Shown here: one piece after another, positions 24,086 through 32,452 of the stretch | Layout of the letters: each line of letters starts with the position of its first letter | Numbering within the stretch: the stretch's first letter is position 1 | Assembly: GCF_000972385.1 (NCBI RefSeq) | Contig: NZ_JXTE01000014.1 | Location: 62,001 to 126,000 of the forward strand | Direction of reading: 5' to 3' | Source of the DNA: Streptomyces sp. WM6386 | Lineage (GTDB): Bacteria > Actinomycetota > Actinomycetes > Streptomycetales > Streptomycetaceae | DNA: 64,000 nt | Program-made: the position numbers and the translations under genes | The notes under the pieces: generated by a model | Told to the model about the DNA's origin: nothing | The model's input: the letters and a program-made list of their open reading frames with translations, nothing else | Databases searched by the model: none

Positions 24086-25049
24086 GGTCGTCGACCTCGT
24101 CCACCAGCCCCCACCGCAAGGCGGTCCCGGCGTCCAGCCGGGCGCCGCTCAGCATCAGCCACGCCGCCCGCCACCGCCCGATCCGCCGCGGCACACTCAC
24201 TGTGCCGCCCGCGCCGGGCACCAGCCCCATCCGGACCTCCGGCAGCTGGAAGAAGGCGCCCGGCGAGGCCACCACGCGCCCGGCGAACGCGGCCATCTCG
24301 ATGCCGGCGCCGACGGCCGCGCCCCGTACGCGTACCGTGACCCGGTCCCTCAGGCGGTCGATGAGCCGCCACGGTGCCCGGTCGAGCCGTACCAGATACG
24401 CGGCCACGAGATCGCGGGCGGTGCCGAACTCGGCCAGGTCGCCTCCGCTGCAGAACACCGGTCCCGCACCGGCGAGTTCCACCTCCTCGACCGAGTCGTC
24501 GAGGGCGGCGACCTCCAGGGCGTCGTAGAGCTCCTCACGCATCCGGAAGGCGAACGCGTTGCGCCGCGCGGGGCGGTCCAGCAGGATCGACAGCCTGCCG
24601 CCGTCCCGCGACAGCCGGACGCACTCCCCGTCGGCGAGTACCGCCCGCGGGCCACGTTCGGCGAGCCAGGCTGCGAACTCGTTTCCGCCCAAGAGCATGG
24701 AATAGGCCGCCGCCTCCGCGGCCAGCCCGTCGAGGGTGGTGAGCGAGGGGGTCTGCCGCAGCAGTCGGCCCAGCGTCACGGTGGCCTGCGGGTGGCGGTC
24801 GCCGACCTCGGCCAGCGCGGCGAACGCCTTCCACGGGTCGGCCACAGGCACCAACTCATGGCCGGGACTGTCCACTTGGGGGCCGGCGAGCGTCAGCGTC
24901 AGTGCCTGGACCAGCGGCCTCAACCGCTCCGGCGGCCGCCGTGTCGCGATCCCGATGGTGAGCGGGAGGGAGTCGGCCACCCGGGCGGCGGCCTCCGCGA
25001 CGCGCGTCGGATCGGCGGTGTGCCAGTCGTCGAGGTCCACCTGTTCCAT
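24075..25049 (-). CDS. enoyl-CoA hydratase/isomerase with N-terminal extension
   Basis: Crotonase-fold protein of 324 residues, about 65 longer than usual. The first ~140 residues (LPLTIGIATRRPPERLRPLV, GNEFAAWLAERGPRAVLADG) do not match the standard core and look like an eroded extra domain. The catalytic part begins near residue 147 (VRLSRDGGRLSILLDRPARR). It contains CoA-binding GAGPVFCSGGDLAEFGTA, oxyanion-hole RGAAVGAGIEMAAFA and PEVRMGLVPGAGGTVSVPRR, with Glu at catalytic positions. No Shine-Dalgarno precedes ATG 25049; a leaderless transcript is possible. Divergent from the B12 mutase, sharing the control region at 25.05-25.13 kb. Confidence 0.85.
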   Translation of the reverse strand: MEQVDLDDWHTADPTRVAEAAARVADSLPLTIGIATRRPPERLRPLVQALTLTLAGPQVDSPGHELVPVADPWKAFAALAEVGDRHPQATVTLGRLLRQTPSLTTLDGLAAEAAAYSMLLGGNEFAAWLAERGPRAVLADGECVRLSRDGGRLSILLDRPARRNAFAFRMREELYDALEVAALDDSVEEVELAGAGPVFCSGGDLAEFGTARDLVAAYLVRLDRAPWRLIDRLRDRVTVRVRGAAVGAGIEMAAFAGRVVASPGAFFQLPEVRMGLVPGAGGTVSVPRRIGRWRAAWLMLSGARLDAGTALRWGLVDEVDDHDR

Positions 25050-25063
25050 GCCGTGAGCGTAGA

Positions 25064-25117
25064 CGGGATCCGATTCTCTGTAGTGGTATTGGCATTCTCA
25101 TTTTCTGCAAGTAGCGT
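25064..25117. promoter_or_regulatory. leaderless promoter with two degenerate copies of the island operator
   Basis: TTGGCA (25089-25094), 17 nt, then TAGCGT (25112-25117) form a good promoter whose start point would fall at about the mutase ATG 25127, which has no ribosome site: a leaderless mRNA is likely. Two copies of the island palindrome with intact right arms (ATTCTC at 25073-25078 and 25094-25099) and 3/6 left arms overlap the promoter, 21 bp apart (two helical turns). Confidence 0.5.
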
Positions 25118-25126
25118 ATCCGTACG

Positions 25127-26707
25127 ATGAATGACTTCGCCCAGACCTCGTCCGGCATCCCGCTCAAGCCGGTCTACGGACCGGCGGACCGGGTCGTCGA
25201 GCCGCCGGAACCCGGGGACTTCCCGTTCACGCGCGGCAATTACGCCTCCGGCTACCGGGGCCGGCTGTGGACGCTCAGGCAGTACTCGGGGTTCGGTACC
25301 GCGGAGGAGTCCAACCGCCGCTACCGGTATCTGCTGGAACAGGGCGGCACCGGACTGTCGGTCGCCCTCGACCTGCCCACCCAGTGCGGCTACGACTCCG
25401 ACGACCCCGAGGTGAGCGAGGAGGTCGGGCGGGTCGGTGTCGCCATCGACACCCTCGCCGACGCCGAGGTGCTCTTCGAGGGCATCCCGCTGGACCGGAT
25501 CAGCACCAGCTTCACCATCAACGGCACGGCGGCGATCCTGCTCGCCTTCCATGTGGCCGCCGCCGAGCGCCGGGGCGTGCCGCGGGCGAAGCTGACCGGG
25601 ACCATCCAGAACGACATCCTCAAGGAGTACGCCTCCCGCGGGACCTGGATCTGGCCGCCGGAGCCGTCGCTCAGACTGATCGCCGACACCATCGAGTTCT
25701 GTGCGGCCGAGGTGCCGCGGTTCAACGCGATCTCCGTCGCCGGCGCGCACTTCCGCGACGCCGGGGCCAACGCCGTGCAGGAGATGGCGTTCACGCTCGC
25801 CGACGGGGTGACGTACTGCGACACCGTGCTGGAGCGCGGGCGTATGACGATCGATCAGTTCGCACCGCAGGTCTCCTTCTTCTTCTACACGCACGGCGAT
25901 TTCTTCGAGGAGATCGCCAAGTACCGGGCGGGGCGCAGGCGTTGGGCGACCATCGTCCGGGAGCGTTACGGGGCGAGCTCCGACAGGGCGGCGATGTTCC
26001 GTTTCGGCTGTGTCGCGGGCGGTGCCTCGCTGTACGCGCCGCAGGCCCGCAACAACACCGTCCGGGTCGCCTACGAGGCGCTGGCCTCCGTGCTCGGCGG
26101 TGTCCAGTCGATGTTCACGGCCGCCTGGGACGAGCCCTTCGCGCTGCCCAGCGAGGAGTCGGCCACGCTCGCCCTGCGCACCCAGCAGATCCTCGCCCAC
26201 GAGACCGGTGTCGCCCGGGTCGCGGACCCGCTCGGCGGCTCGTACTTCGTCGAGGCGCTCACCGACGCCACCGAGGAGCGGATCGTCGGGATCATGGCGG
26301 ATCTGGAGCGGCACGGCGGCATGGTCCGGGCGATCGAGGACGGCTATCTGCAAGGCCTCATCGCGGACGAGGCCTACCGTGTCCATCGGGCGGTCGAGGC
26401 GGGCGAGCGGCCCGTCATCGGCGTCAACCGGTACGCCGACGAGGACGAGCCGGCCCCCGACATCGCCACCTACGAACTCGACGCCAGGGGCCGCGAGACT
26501 CAGCTGAAACGGCTCGCCCGGGTCAAGGCCGAGCGTGACCCGGCCGCCGTCCGCACCCGACTGGCCGCCCTCGCGCGCGCCGCCGAGGGCACCGACAACC
26601 TCATGGGTCCGCTCGTCGACTGCGCGGGCGCCTACTGCACGGTCGGCGAGATGGTCACCGCCCTCAAGAACGTGTGGGGCGAGTTCCAGCAGCCGGTGGT
26701 GTTCTGA
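25127..26707 (+). CDS. B12-dependent acyl-CoA mutase, large (substrate-binding) subunit
   Basis: TIM-barrel subunit of the methylmalonyl-CoA/isobutyryl-CoA/2-hydroxyisobutyryl-CoA mutase family, 526 residues, lacking the B12 domain, which is the next gene. Family blocks: WTLRQYSGFGTAEESNRRYR, GLSVALDLPTQCGYDSDD, VSFFFYTHGDFFEEIAKYR and ADPLGGSYFVEALT. Active-site differences from methylmalonyl-CoA mutase: the ATMY segment reads ASGY, the PSMR arginine is kept (PSLRLI), and the SGYH segment reads AGAH, so the conserved Tyr before the active-site His is Ala. This points to a different, perhaps bulkier, substrate. First gene of the operon 25127-29110. Confidence 0.88.
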   Translation: MNDFAQTSSGIPLKPVYGPADRVVEPPEPGDFPFTRGNYASGYRGRLWTLRQYSGFGTAEESNRRYRYLLEQGGTGLSVALDLPTQCGYDSDDPEVSEEVGRVGVAIDTLADAEVLFEGIPLDRISTSFTINGTAAILLAFHVAAAERRGVPRAKLTGTIQNDILKEYASRGTWIWPPEPSLRLIADTIEFCAAEVPRFNAISVAGAHFRDAGANAVQEMAFTLADGVTYCDTVLERGRMTIDQFAPQVSFFFYTHGDFFEEIAKYRAGRRRWATIVRERYGASSDRAAMFRFGCVAGGASLYAPQARNNTVRVAYEALASVLGGVQSMFTAAWDEPFALPSEESATLALRTQQILAHETGVARVADPLGGSYFVEALTDATEERIVGIMADLERHGGMVRAIEDGYLQGLIADEAYRVHRAVEAGERPVIGVNRYADEDEPAPDIATYELDARGRETQLKRLARVKAERDPAAVRTRLAALARAAEGTDNLMGPLVDCAGAYCTVGEMVTALKNVWGEFQQPVVF

Positions 26708-27096
26708 TGGGCACCCGGATCCTCATCGCCAAGCCCGGCCTCGACGGCCACGACCGAGGCGCCAAGATCGTCGCGCGGGCGCTGCGTGACGCCGGGTTCG
26801 AGGTCGTCTTCACCGGCATCCGGCAGAAGGTCGAGGACATCGTGGCGACCGCCGTCCAGGAGGACGTCGCGATGGTCGGCCTCAGCATGCTGTCCGGGGC
26901 GCATCTGGCGCTGACCGCCAGGACCGTGGCGGGCCTGAGAGCGGCGGACGCCGGGGACATCACCGTCGTCGTCGGCGGCACCATCCCGCCGGTGGACGTG
27001 CCGCGCCTGAAGGCCGCGGGCGCCGCTGCCGTGTTCCCCACCGGAACACCCCTTGACGTCGTGGTGGCGGACGTACGCGCCCTCACCTCGCCCTGA
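26707..27096 (+). CDS. B12-binding small subunit of the acyl-CoA mutase
   Basis: A 129-residue cobalamin-binding domain that supplies adenosylcobalamin to the preceding subunit. It has the DxHxxG motif in KPGLDGHDRGAKIVARAL (His is the lower axial Co ligand), the SxL motif VGLSMLSGAH and the GG motif VVVGGTIPPVDVPRLKAAG. Start ATG overlaps the large-subunit stop by 1 nt. Separate small subunits of this size are typical of ICM/HCM-type enzymes, not of classical methylmalonyl-CoA mutase. No G-protein chaperone (MeaB/MeaI) is adjacent. Confidence 0.92.
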   Translation: MGTRILIAKPGLDGHDRGAKIVARALRDAGFEVVFTGIRQKVEDIVATAVQEDVAMVGLSMLSGAHLALTARTVAGLRAADAGDITVVVGGTIPPVDVPRLKAAGAAAVFPTGTPLDVVVADVRALTSP

Positions 27097-27110
27097 CACC
27101 TGGAGGGAAC

Positions 27111-28067
27111 GTGCGGATCGGAGTCATGATCGGGCCCGAGCGGGGGGACTCGGCGCGCAAGGCCGAGCGGATGCTCGCGGATGTGGAGTGGGCCGAGTCG
27201 GCCGGGATGGACACCGCCTGGATCCCCCAAGTCCCCACGGACTTCGACGCGTTGACCGCGGTGGCGCTGATGGGGGCCCGGACCACCCGCATCGAGCTGG
27301 GCACCGCCGTCGTCCCCCTCCAGGCCCAGCACCCCGTCGCCCTGGCCCGTCAGGCCCTCTCCACGCAGGCGGCCACCGGCGGACGGCTCGCGCTCGGCGT
27401 CGGCCCCTCGCACCACTGGATCATCCAGGACATGCTCGGCCTGCCCTACGCCCGCCCGGCCGGCCTCACCCGCGACTACCTCGACGTCCTCGACGCGGCA
27501 TGGCGCGGCCCCGGCCCCGTCGACGTCGAGAACCGCACCTACACCGTCCACAACCCCCTCGATCTCGCCCCCGTGGCCCCGCTGCCGATCCTCCTCGCCG
27601 CCCTCGGCCCGGTCATGCTGGCCCTCGCCGGGGAGCGCGCCGACGGAACCGTGCTGTGGATGGCCGACGAACGCGCCGTCGCCGACCATGTCGTCCCGCG
27701 CATCACGAAGGCCGCCGAGAGCGCCGGACGCCCGGCACCCCGCGTCGTCGCCGGCATCCCGGTGTGTCTGTGCGCCCCGTCCGAGGTCGACGCCGCCCGC
27801 GAGCGCGCCAACCGGATCCTGGGCGAGGCCGAGATCTCGCCCAACTACCGGCGGCTGCTGGACCACGGCGACGCCAGGGACGTCGGCGACCTGTGCGCGG
27901 CGGGCGACGAGACGGCGATCCGCCGGCGCTTCAGGCGTTTCGCGGACGCGGGCGTCACCGATCTCTCCGTACGTCTGCTGCCCATCGGCGAGGGCCGCGA
28001 CGAACTGGTCGCCTCCAAACGCCGCACCCGGGAGATGATCGCGGACCTCGCGGCGGAGCTCAGGTGA
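27111..28067 (+). CDS. LLM-class F420-dependent oxidoreductase
   Basis: Luciferase-like TIM-barrel oxidoreductase of 318 residues; in actinobacteria most such proteins use coenzyme F420 and some use FMN. Blocks: ERMLADVEWAESAGMDTAWI, GARTTRIELGTAVVPLQAQH, ATGGRLALGVGPSHHWI and ILLAALGPVMLALAGERADG. GTG 27111 follows GGAGGGAAC. It sits between the mutase and a CoA-transferase, so it probably oxidises or reduces a CoA-pathway intermediate. The exact reaction cannot be read from sequence. Confidence 0.85.
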   Translation: MRIGVMIGPERGDSARKAERMLADVEWAESAGMDTAWIPQVPTDFDALTAVALMGARTTRIELGTAVVPLQAQHPVALARQALSTQAATGGRLALGVGPSHHWIIQDMLGLPYARPAGLTRDYLDVLDAAWRGPGPVDVENRTYTVHNPLDLAPVAPLPILLAALGPVMLALAGERADGTVLWMADERAVADHVVPRITKAAESAGRPAPRVVAGIPVCLCAPSEVDAARERANRILGEAEISPNYRRLLDHGDARDVGDLCAAGDETAIRRRFRRFADAGVTDLSVRLLPIGEGRDELVASKRRTREMIADLAAELR

Positions 28068-29110
28068 CCCCCGGACCCCTTGCGGGCCTGCGCATCCTCG
28101 AAGTCGGTCACATCCTCGCGGGCCCGTTCGCCACCATGCACCTCGCCGACCTCGGCGCCGAGGTCACCAAGGTCGAGCCGCCCGGCGGGGACCTCTCGCG
28201 CCAGGTCGGCGACGCCTACTTCGCCAGCATCAACCGCGGCAAGCGCAGCATCTGCCTCGACCTCACCACGGACCAAGGGCAGGCACACCTGGGCGAGTTG
28301 GCGGCCGACGCGCACGCCCTGCTGGTCAACCTCAAGCCGTCGGTCGTACGACGGCTGGGGCTGACGTACGACAGTCTGCGCCGGTACAACGAGCGGATCG
28401 TCTGCGTGGCCGTCACCGGCTACGGCCTGGACGCCGGTGACGACCCGGCCTTCGACTACGTCATCCAGGCCGCCACCGGTGTCGCCGCCCTCACCGGCGA
28501 CCCCGACGGCCCGCCGACCCTGCCCGGGTACTCCTCGGTCGACAACTCCGCCGCCCTGACCGCCGCGTTGGGACTGCTCGCCCAGATCGTGTCCGGCCGC
28601 GGCGGGCAGGTCGACGTGGCGCTGCGGGACGTGATGCTGTCCCAGCTCAACTACCGGGCGTCCGCCTACCTCAACGACGGGGTCGAGCCGCGCCGGCTGC
28701 CGTTCGGCGCGCACGCGTACTACGTGCCGGCCCAGCTGTTCCCCACGGCGGCAGGCCACTTGGCCCTGTTCATCACGCACGACGGCTTCTGGAAGACCTT
28801 CGCCGCGGAGGCCGGTGTCGAGGGCTTCCCGACCATGGCGGAGCGGGCGGAGCGGCGGGACGAGGTCCTCGACGTCGTCACGCGGGCACTGAGCTCCGAC
28901 ACCGCCAAGCGCTGGGAGGCCCGGCTGCGGCCGCTCGGCATCGCGGCGGCGGCCGTCCGCACACTCCCCGAGGCCCTGGCGGCGACACCCGAGGTGATCG
29001 TGCAGGCCGGTGACTTCAGGCTGGTCGGCAGTCCCATCAGGATCGCCGGATACGAGCCCGCCTACGGCCCGCCGCCCGAGCTGGGCTCACTCGTAGTGGA
29101 CGGTGACTGA
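28064..29110 (+). CDS. CaiB/BaiF-family CoA-transferase
   Basis: Class III CoA-transferase of 348 residues, a little shorter than the usual ~390. It has the N-terminal LAGLRILEVGHILAGPFATM, DLGAEVTKVEPPGGDLSR, INRGKRSICLDL and FDYVIQAATGVAALTGDPDG blocks, with the Asp after PAF in the catalytic region. Members move CoA between carboxylic acids, or act as alpha-methylacyl-CoA racemases. Its GTG overlaps the LLM stop. The last 24 nt overlap the convergent reductase gene. A racemase role for a branched acyl-CoA is possible given the neighbouring mutase. Confidence 0.88.
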   Translation: MTPGPLAGLRILEVGHILAGPFATMHLADLGAEVTKVEPPGGDLSRQVGDAYFASINRGKRSICLDLTTDQGQAHLGELAADAHALLVNLKPSVVRRLGLTYDSLRRYNERIVCVAVTGYGLDAGDDPAFDYVIQAATGVAALTGDPDGPPTLPGYSSVDNSAALTAALGLLAQIVSGRGGQVDVALRDVMLSQLNYRASAYLNDGVEPRRLPFGAHAYYVPAQLFPTAAGHLALFITHDGFWKTFAAEAGVEGFPTMAERAERRDEVLDVVTRALSSDTAKRWEARLRPLGIAAAAVRTLPEALAATPEVIVQAGDFRLVGSPIRIAGYEPAYGPPPELGSLVVDGD

Positions 29111-30079
29111 TCCCTCGTCGGGTACGCCCTGACAGGTGAGGACATAGCCCTCGGCCACCTCGTCCTGCGTCAGGGCGTCGTTCACACGCATGGTGGCGCT
29201 GCCCTCGGTGATCCTGGCCATGCAGGTGGCGCAGTTGCCCGCCTCGCAGGAGAAGGGCGGGGTGAGGCCGGCCCGCCGGGCGCTCTGCAGAAGCGTCTCG
29301 TTCGGGTGCTTCGTGATGGTGGCGCGCTTGGTGCCGAGGACGATGGTGACGGTGCCGCTGTCCACCGGCTGTGCCACGGGCGGTGGCTCGGGCGCTGCGC
29401 CGAACCGCTCGCTGAACACCCGGCCCGGCCCCGGCAGCACCGTCTCCACCAGCTCCATGAAGGGCTCGGGCCCGCACACATACGCGTCCGCACCGCCCTC
29501 CGCACCGACGAACTCCCGTATCGCGTCCGCGTCGAGGAGTCCCCGCTCGGCATCGAGATGCCGTACGACGGTCAGCCGGCCCGGGAACTTGGCGGCCAGC
29601 TCCGTCAGCGCCGCGTCGAAGATCGCCGAGGCCCGGTCCCGGTCGGCGCACAGCAGCCGCACCGGCCGGCAGGTCGCGGCCAGCGCGCTCTTGGCCAGGG
29701 AGAGGATCGGGGTGATGCCGCTGCCGCCGCTGAAGCCGAGCAGCGGAGTCTGTGCCGGACGCAGACAGAACAGGCCCCGCGGCTGGGTGAGTTCGACCTC
29801 GTCGCCCTCGCCGACATGGTCGTGCAGCCAGTTGGAGACCTTGCCGCCGGGGACGCGCTTGACCGTCGTCATCAGCTCGGCGTCCGTCTCCGGGGCGCTC
29901 GACATCGAGTAGGAGCGCAGCAGCTCCTTGCCGTCGGCCCGGATCCGGAAGACACAGAACTGCCCTGCCTGGTAGGCGAACGGGCCGTCGTGCGGGTCGA
30001 GGACGAAGGTCCGGGCGTCGGGAGTCTCCTGGACGATCTTGACGACGGTCGCGCGCCGGAACAGGGCGGGGCTCGCCAT
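29087..30079 (-). CDS. ferredoxin-NAD(P)H reductase with C-terminal [2Fe-2S] domain (KshB/PaaE-like)
   Basis: A 330-residue electron-transfer component feeding an oxygenase. Domain order: FAD-binding barrel (LLRSYSMSSAPETD gives RxYS), NAD(P) domain (LLGFSGGSGITPILSLAKSA; YVCGPEPFMELV), then a plant-type [2Fe-2S] ferredoxin domain near residues 240-330 (CEAGNCATC and later CQG). This order is that of 3-ketosteroid 9-alpha-hydroxylase reductase and phenylacetyl-CoA epoxidase reductase. No matching oxygenase is adjacent; the P450 at the right edge or a gene outside may use it. Ribosome site GGAGGG. Divergent from the acyl-CoA synthetase across operator 30123-30137. Confidence 0.88.
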   Translation of the reverse strand: MASPALFRRATVVKIVQETPDARTFVLDPHDGPFAYQAGQFCVFRIRADGKELLRSYSMSSAPETDAELMTTVKRVPGGKVSNWLHDHVGEGDEVELTQPRGLFCLRPAQTPLLGFSGGSGITPILSLAKSALAATCRPVRLLCADRDRASAIFDAALTELAAKFPGRLTVVRHLDAERGLLDADAIREFVGAEGGADAYVCGPEPFMELVETVLPGPGRVFSERFGAAPEPPPVAQPVDSGTVTIVLGTKRATITKHPNETLLQSARRAGLTPPFSCEAGNCATCMARITEGSATMRVNDALTQDEVAEGYVLTCQGVPDEGSVTVHYE

Positions 30080-30122
30080 GGACGACCCTCCTCGGGCTCT
30101 GGTATCAAGGTTCTATCACTGC

Positions 30123-30137
30123 GAGAATACTATTCTC
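30123..30137. promoter_or_regulatory. island operator B: GAGAAT-N3-ATTCTC, perfect
   Basis: GAGAATACTATTCTC is a perfect 7-1-7 palindrome in the 98-nt divergent gap between the reductase and acyl-CoA synthetase genes. All 12 arm positions match. It can control both directions. Confidence 0.75.
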
Positions 30138-30177
30138 ATCATGCAGATGGGACCCTCTCAACAGGCGGGGACGAGAG

Positions 30178-31581
30178 ATGAGAGAACGGGCCGCGCTGGT
30201 CTTCGAGGACCGGGAGTACACCCTGGCCGCACTGGAGGGCCTCGCGGACGGGCTGGCCGGCGAGTTGGAGCGGCGAGGTGTGCGGGCGGGGGAGCGGGTC
30301 GCGCTGATGTCCTCCAACCGGCCCGAGTTCGTGGTCGCGGTGCGGGCCGTGTGGCGGCTCGGCGCGGCGGTCGTGCTGCTCAGCCCGGCCTGGAAGCGGG
30401 GCGAGGTGGAACACGCCCTGGAGATCACCGGGGCGAGGCACGCCGTCGGTGACCATCCGGTGCTGGCGGAACTGATGCCGATGCGGCACCTGGACGAACC
30501 GGTCGCCCCCGGGTCGGGCTCCTTCGCACGATCCCCCGAACAGGCCGACGCCGTCCTGGTGTTCAGCTCCGGCACGACCGGCATGCCCAAGGCCGTACGG
30601 CACACCCACGCGTCCCTCGCCGCCGCCGTACGGCACTGGCGCGACGCCCTGCGACTGACGTCACGGGACCGCATCCAGATCGCCACACCGCCCTCGCACA
30701 TCCTCGGCCTCCTCAACATCGTCACCGCCCTGGAGACGGGCGCCTGGCTGCGGCTGCACCGCCGCTTCGACCTCGACCGGCTGCTCCAGCACATCGAACG
30801 CGACCGCATCACCGTCGAGATGGCCGTCGCCCCCATCGCACTCGCCATCGCCTCGCACCCGAAGCTGGAGTCGTACGACCTCTCCTCGCTCCGCTACATC
30901 ATGTGGGGCGCCACACCGGTCACCCCGAGCGTCGCCGAGGCCGTCACCCGGCGCACCGGGGTCGGCTGGGTGCCCGCCTACGGAGCCACCGAACTGCCCG
31001 TCATCGCCTGCAACCCGCTCGACGGGGCCCGCCTGGACACCCCGGGACGGCCCGTGCCGGGGGTCAGCGCGCGGGTGGTCTCCCTGGACACCGGGCTGCC
31101 GGTCGGGCCGGGGGAGAGCGGCGAGATCGAGGTCCGCTCCGACTCCCTGATGGCCGGCTATCTGCCCGCCGAGGCGACGGTGGAGGCCCTGCACGACGGC
31201 TGGTACCGGACCGGGGACGTCGGCAGTCTCGACGCCGACGGCTGGCTGCGGCTCACCGACCGCTCCAAGGAGATGATCAAAGTGCGGGCGTTCCAGGTCG
31301 CGCCCGCGGAGGTGGAGGCCGTGCTGCACGGCCATCCCGCGGTCGCCGACTGCGCGGTGTTCGGCGTCCCCGACCCGGCCGACGGGGAGGCGATCGTCGC
31401 GGCCGTACGCACGACCCGCCCGGTGGCGGCGGCCGAGCTCATCGAACTGGTCGGCGCGCGGCTCGCCTCCTACAAGCGACCGAGCCATGTGGAGTTCGTG
31501 CCAGAGATCCCCCGCCTGCCGTCCGGCAAGGTCCTGCGCCGGGTCCTCAAGGAGCGTCATGGATGTCCGTCTGACAGCTGA
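30178..31581 (+). CDS. acyl-CoA synthetase (class I adenylate-forming)
   Basis: ATP-dependent ligase of 467 residues that activates a carboxylic acid as its CoA thioester, the entry step of the island. Motifs: P-loop LVFSSGTTGMPKAVRHTHAS, A5 YGATELPVIACN, A7 GWYRTGDVGSLDADGWLRL, A8 DRSKEMIKVRAFQVAPAEVE and catalytic Lys in PRLPSGKVLRRVL. It is shorter than typical FadD proteins (about 500-550), with a reduced N-terminal domain. First gene of the operon 30178-34302; its end overlaps the next gene by 23 nt. Confidence 0.9.
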   Translation: MRERAALVFEDREYTLAALEGLADGLAGELERRGVRAGERVALMSSNRPEFVVAVRAVWRLGAAVVLLSPAWKRGEVEHALEITGARHAVGDHPVLAELMPMRHLDEPVAPGSGSFARSPEQADAVLVFSSGTTGMPKAVRHTHASLAAAVRHWRDALRLTSRDRIQIATPPSHILGLLNIVTALETGAWLRLHRRFDLDRLLQHIERDRITVEMAVAPIALAIASHPKLESYDLSSLRYIMWGATPVTPSVAEAVTRRTGVGWVPAYGATELPVIACNPLDGARLDTPGRPVPGVSARVVSLDTGLPVGPGESGEIEVRSDSLMAGYLPAEATVEALHDGWYRTGDVGSLDADGWLRLTDRSKEMIKVRAFQVAPAEVEAVLHGHPAVADCAVFGVPDPADGEAIVAAVRTTRPVAAAELIELVGARLASYKRPSHVEFVPEIPRLPSGKVLRRVLKERHGCPSDS

Positions 31582-32452
31582 ACAACGTCAACTACGCGCT
31601 GCGGCGGCCCGGTTGGCCGACCATCTCGGTCCCGGCTCTGTCCTCGACCTGGACGACGGCGACCGCATCGCACGGCTGGAGAAGGCCGTCGAGGCCACCG
31701 GCTGGCGGGCCCTGCGCTCGGACGGGGCGTCGGGGGTCGAAGTCGCCCTGGTGGTCGAGGAGTTCGGGCGCGGCCTGGTCGACGTACCGCTCCTGGGCCC
31801 CGTACTCGCCGACGACCTGGCCCCGGGGGTCCCGGCGGCCACCGTCGTCGTGGACGGCGGGGCGCGGGACGCGCGGGGCCTGCGCAAGGGCGTCTTCGCG
31901 GAAGGCGGCCGTGTGCTGGCCGTCGACATCGGCCCCCTCATCCCGGGCGCCGACCTGACCCGCCACAACGCCTCCGTCACCGGCCCGCCGGAACGGATCG
32001 GCACCCTGAGCGCCGAAACCTGCGCCCGCCGACGGGCGTTGGCCCTCGTGGCCACCACCGCCGACCTGGTCGGCACGGCCCGTGGCGCCCACACGCTGGC
32101 CGTCGCCCACGCCAAGCTGCGTGAGCAGTACGGCAGGCCGATCGGCACCTACCAGGCCGTGGCCCATCTGCTCGCCGAGGGACTGGCGTCCATCGAGGGC
32201 TCGGTGAGCGTGCTGCGGCACGCGGCCTGGGCGGTCGACGAGCTCACGCCCGAAGAGGCGCTCAGGGCGGCCCGGATCGCGAAGCTGTACTGCGCCCGCG
32301 CCGCCCGCACCGTCTGCGAGACGGCGATCCAGGTGCACGGCGGCATCGGCAACACCTGGGAGTGCCTCGCCCACGTCCATCTGCGGCGCGCCCTGGCGTC
32401 CACCGAGCTGTTCCCCGTACGCCTGGAGGAGATCGACCGTGGACTTTCGTGA
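31559..32452 (+). CDS. acyl-CoA dehydrogenase, small partner of pair 1
   Basis: ACAD-fold protein of only 297 residues. The N-terminal domain is compact (LTAEQRQLRAAAARLADHLG) and the middle beta domain is reduced. The C-terminal helical domain is intact (RGAHTLAVAHAKLREQYGRP, IQVHGGIGNTWECLAHVHLR). Adjacent small/large ACAD genes of this kind form alpha2beta2 heterotetramers in mycobacterial steroid catabolism (FadE26-27 and FadE28-29 type). The start overlaps the synthetase gene and its end overlaps the large partner, consistent with a fixed stoichiometry. Confidence 0.85.
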   Translation: MDVRLTAEQRQLRAAAARLADHLGPGSVLDLDDGDRIARLEKAVEATGWRALRSDGASGVEVALVVEEFGRGLVDVPLLGPVLADDLAPGVPAATVVVDGGARDARGLRKGVFAEGGRVLAVDIGPLIPGADLTRHNASVTGPPERIGTLSAETCARRRALALVATTADLVGTARGAHTLAVAHAKLREQYGRPIGTYQAVAHLLAEGLASIEGSVSVLRHAAWAVDELTPEEALRAARIAKLYCARAARTVCETAIQVHGGIGNTWECLAHVHLRRALASTELFPVRLEEIDRGLS

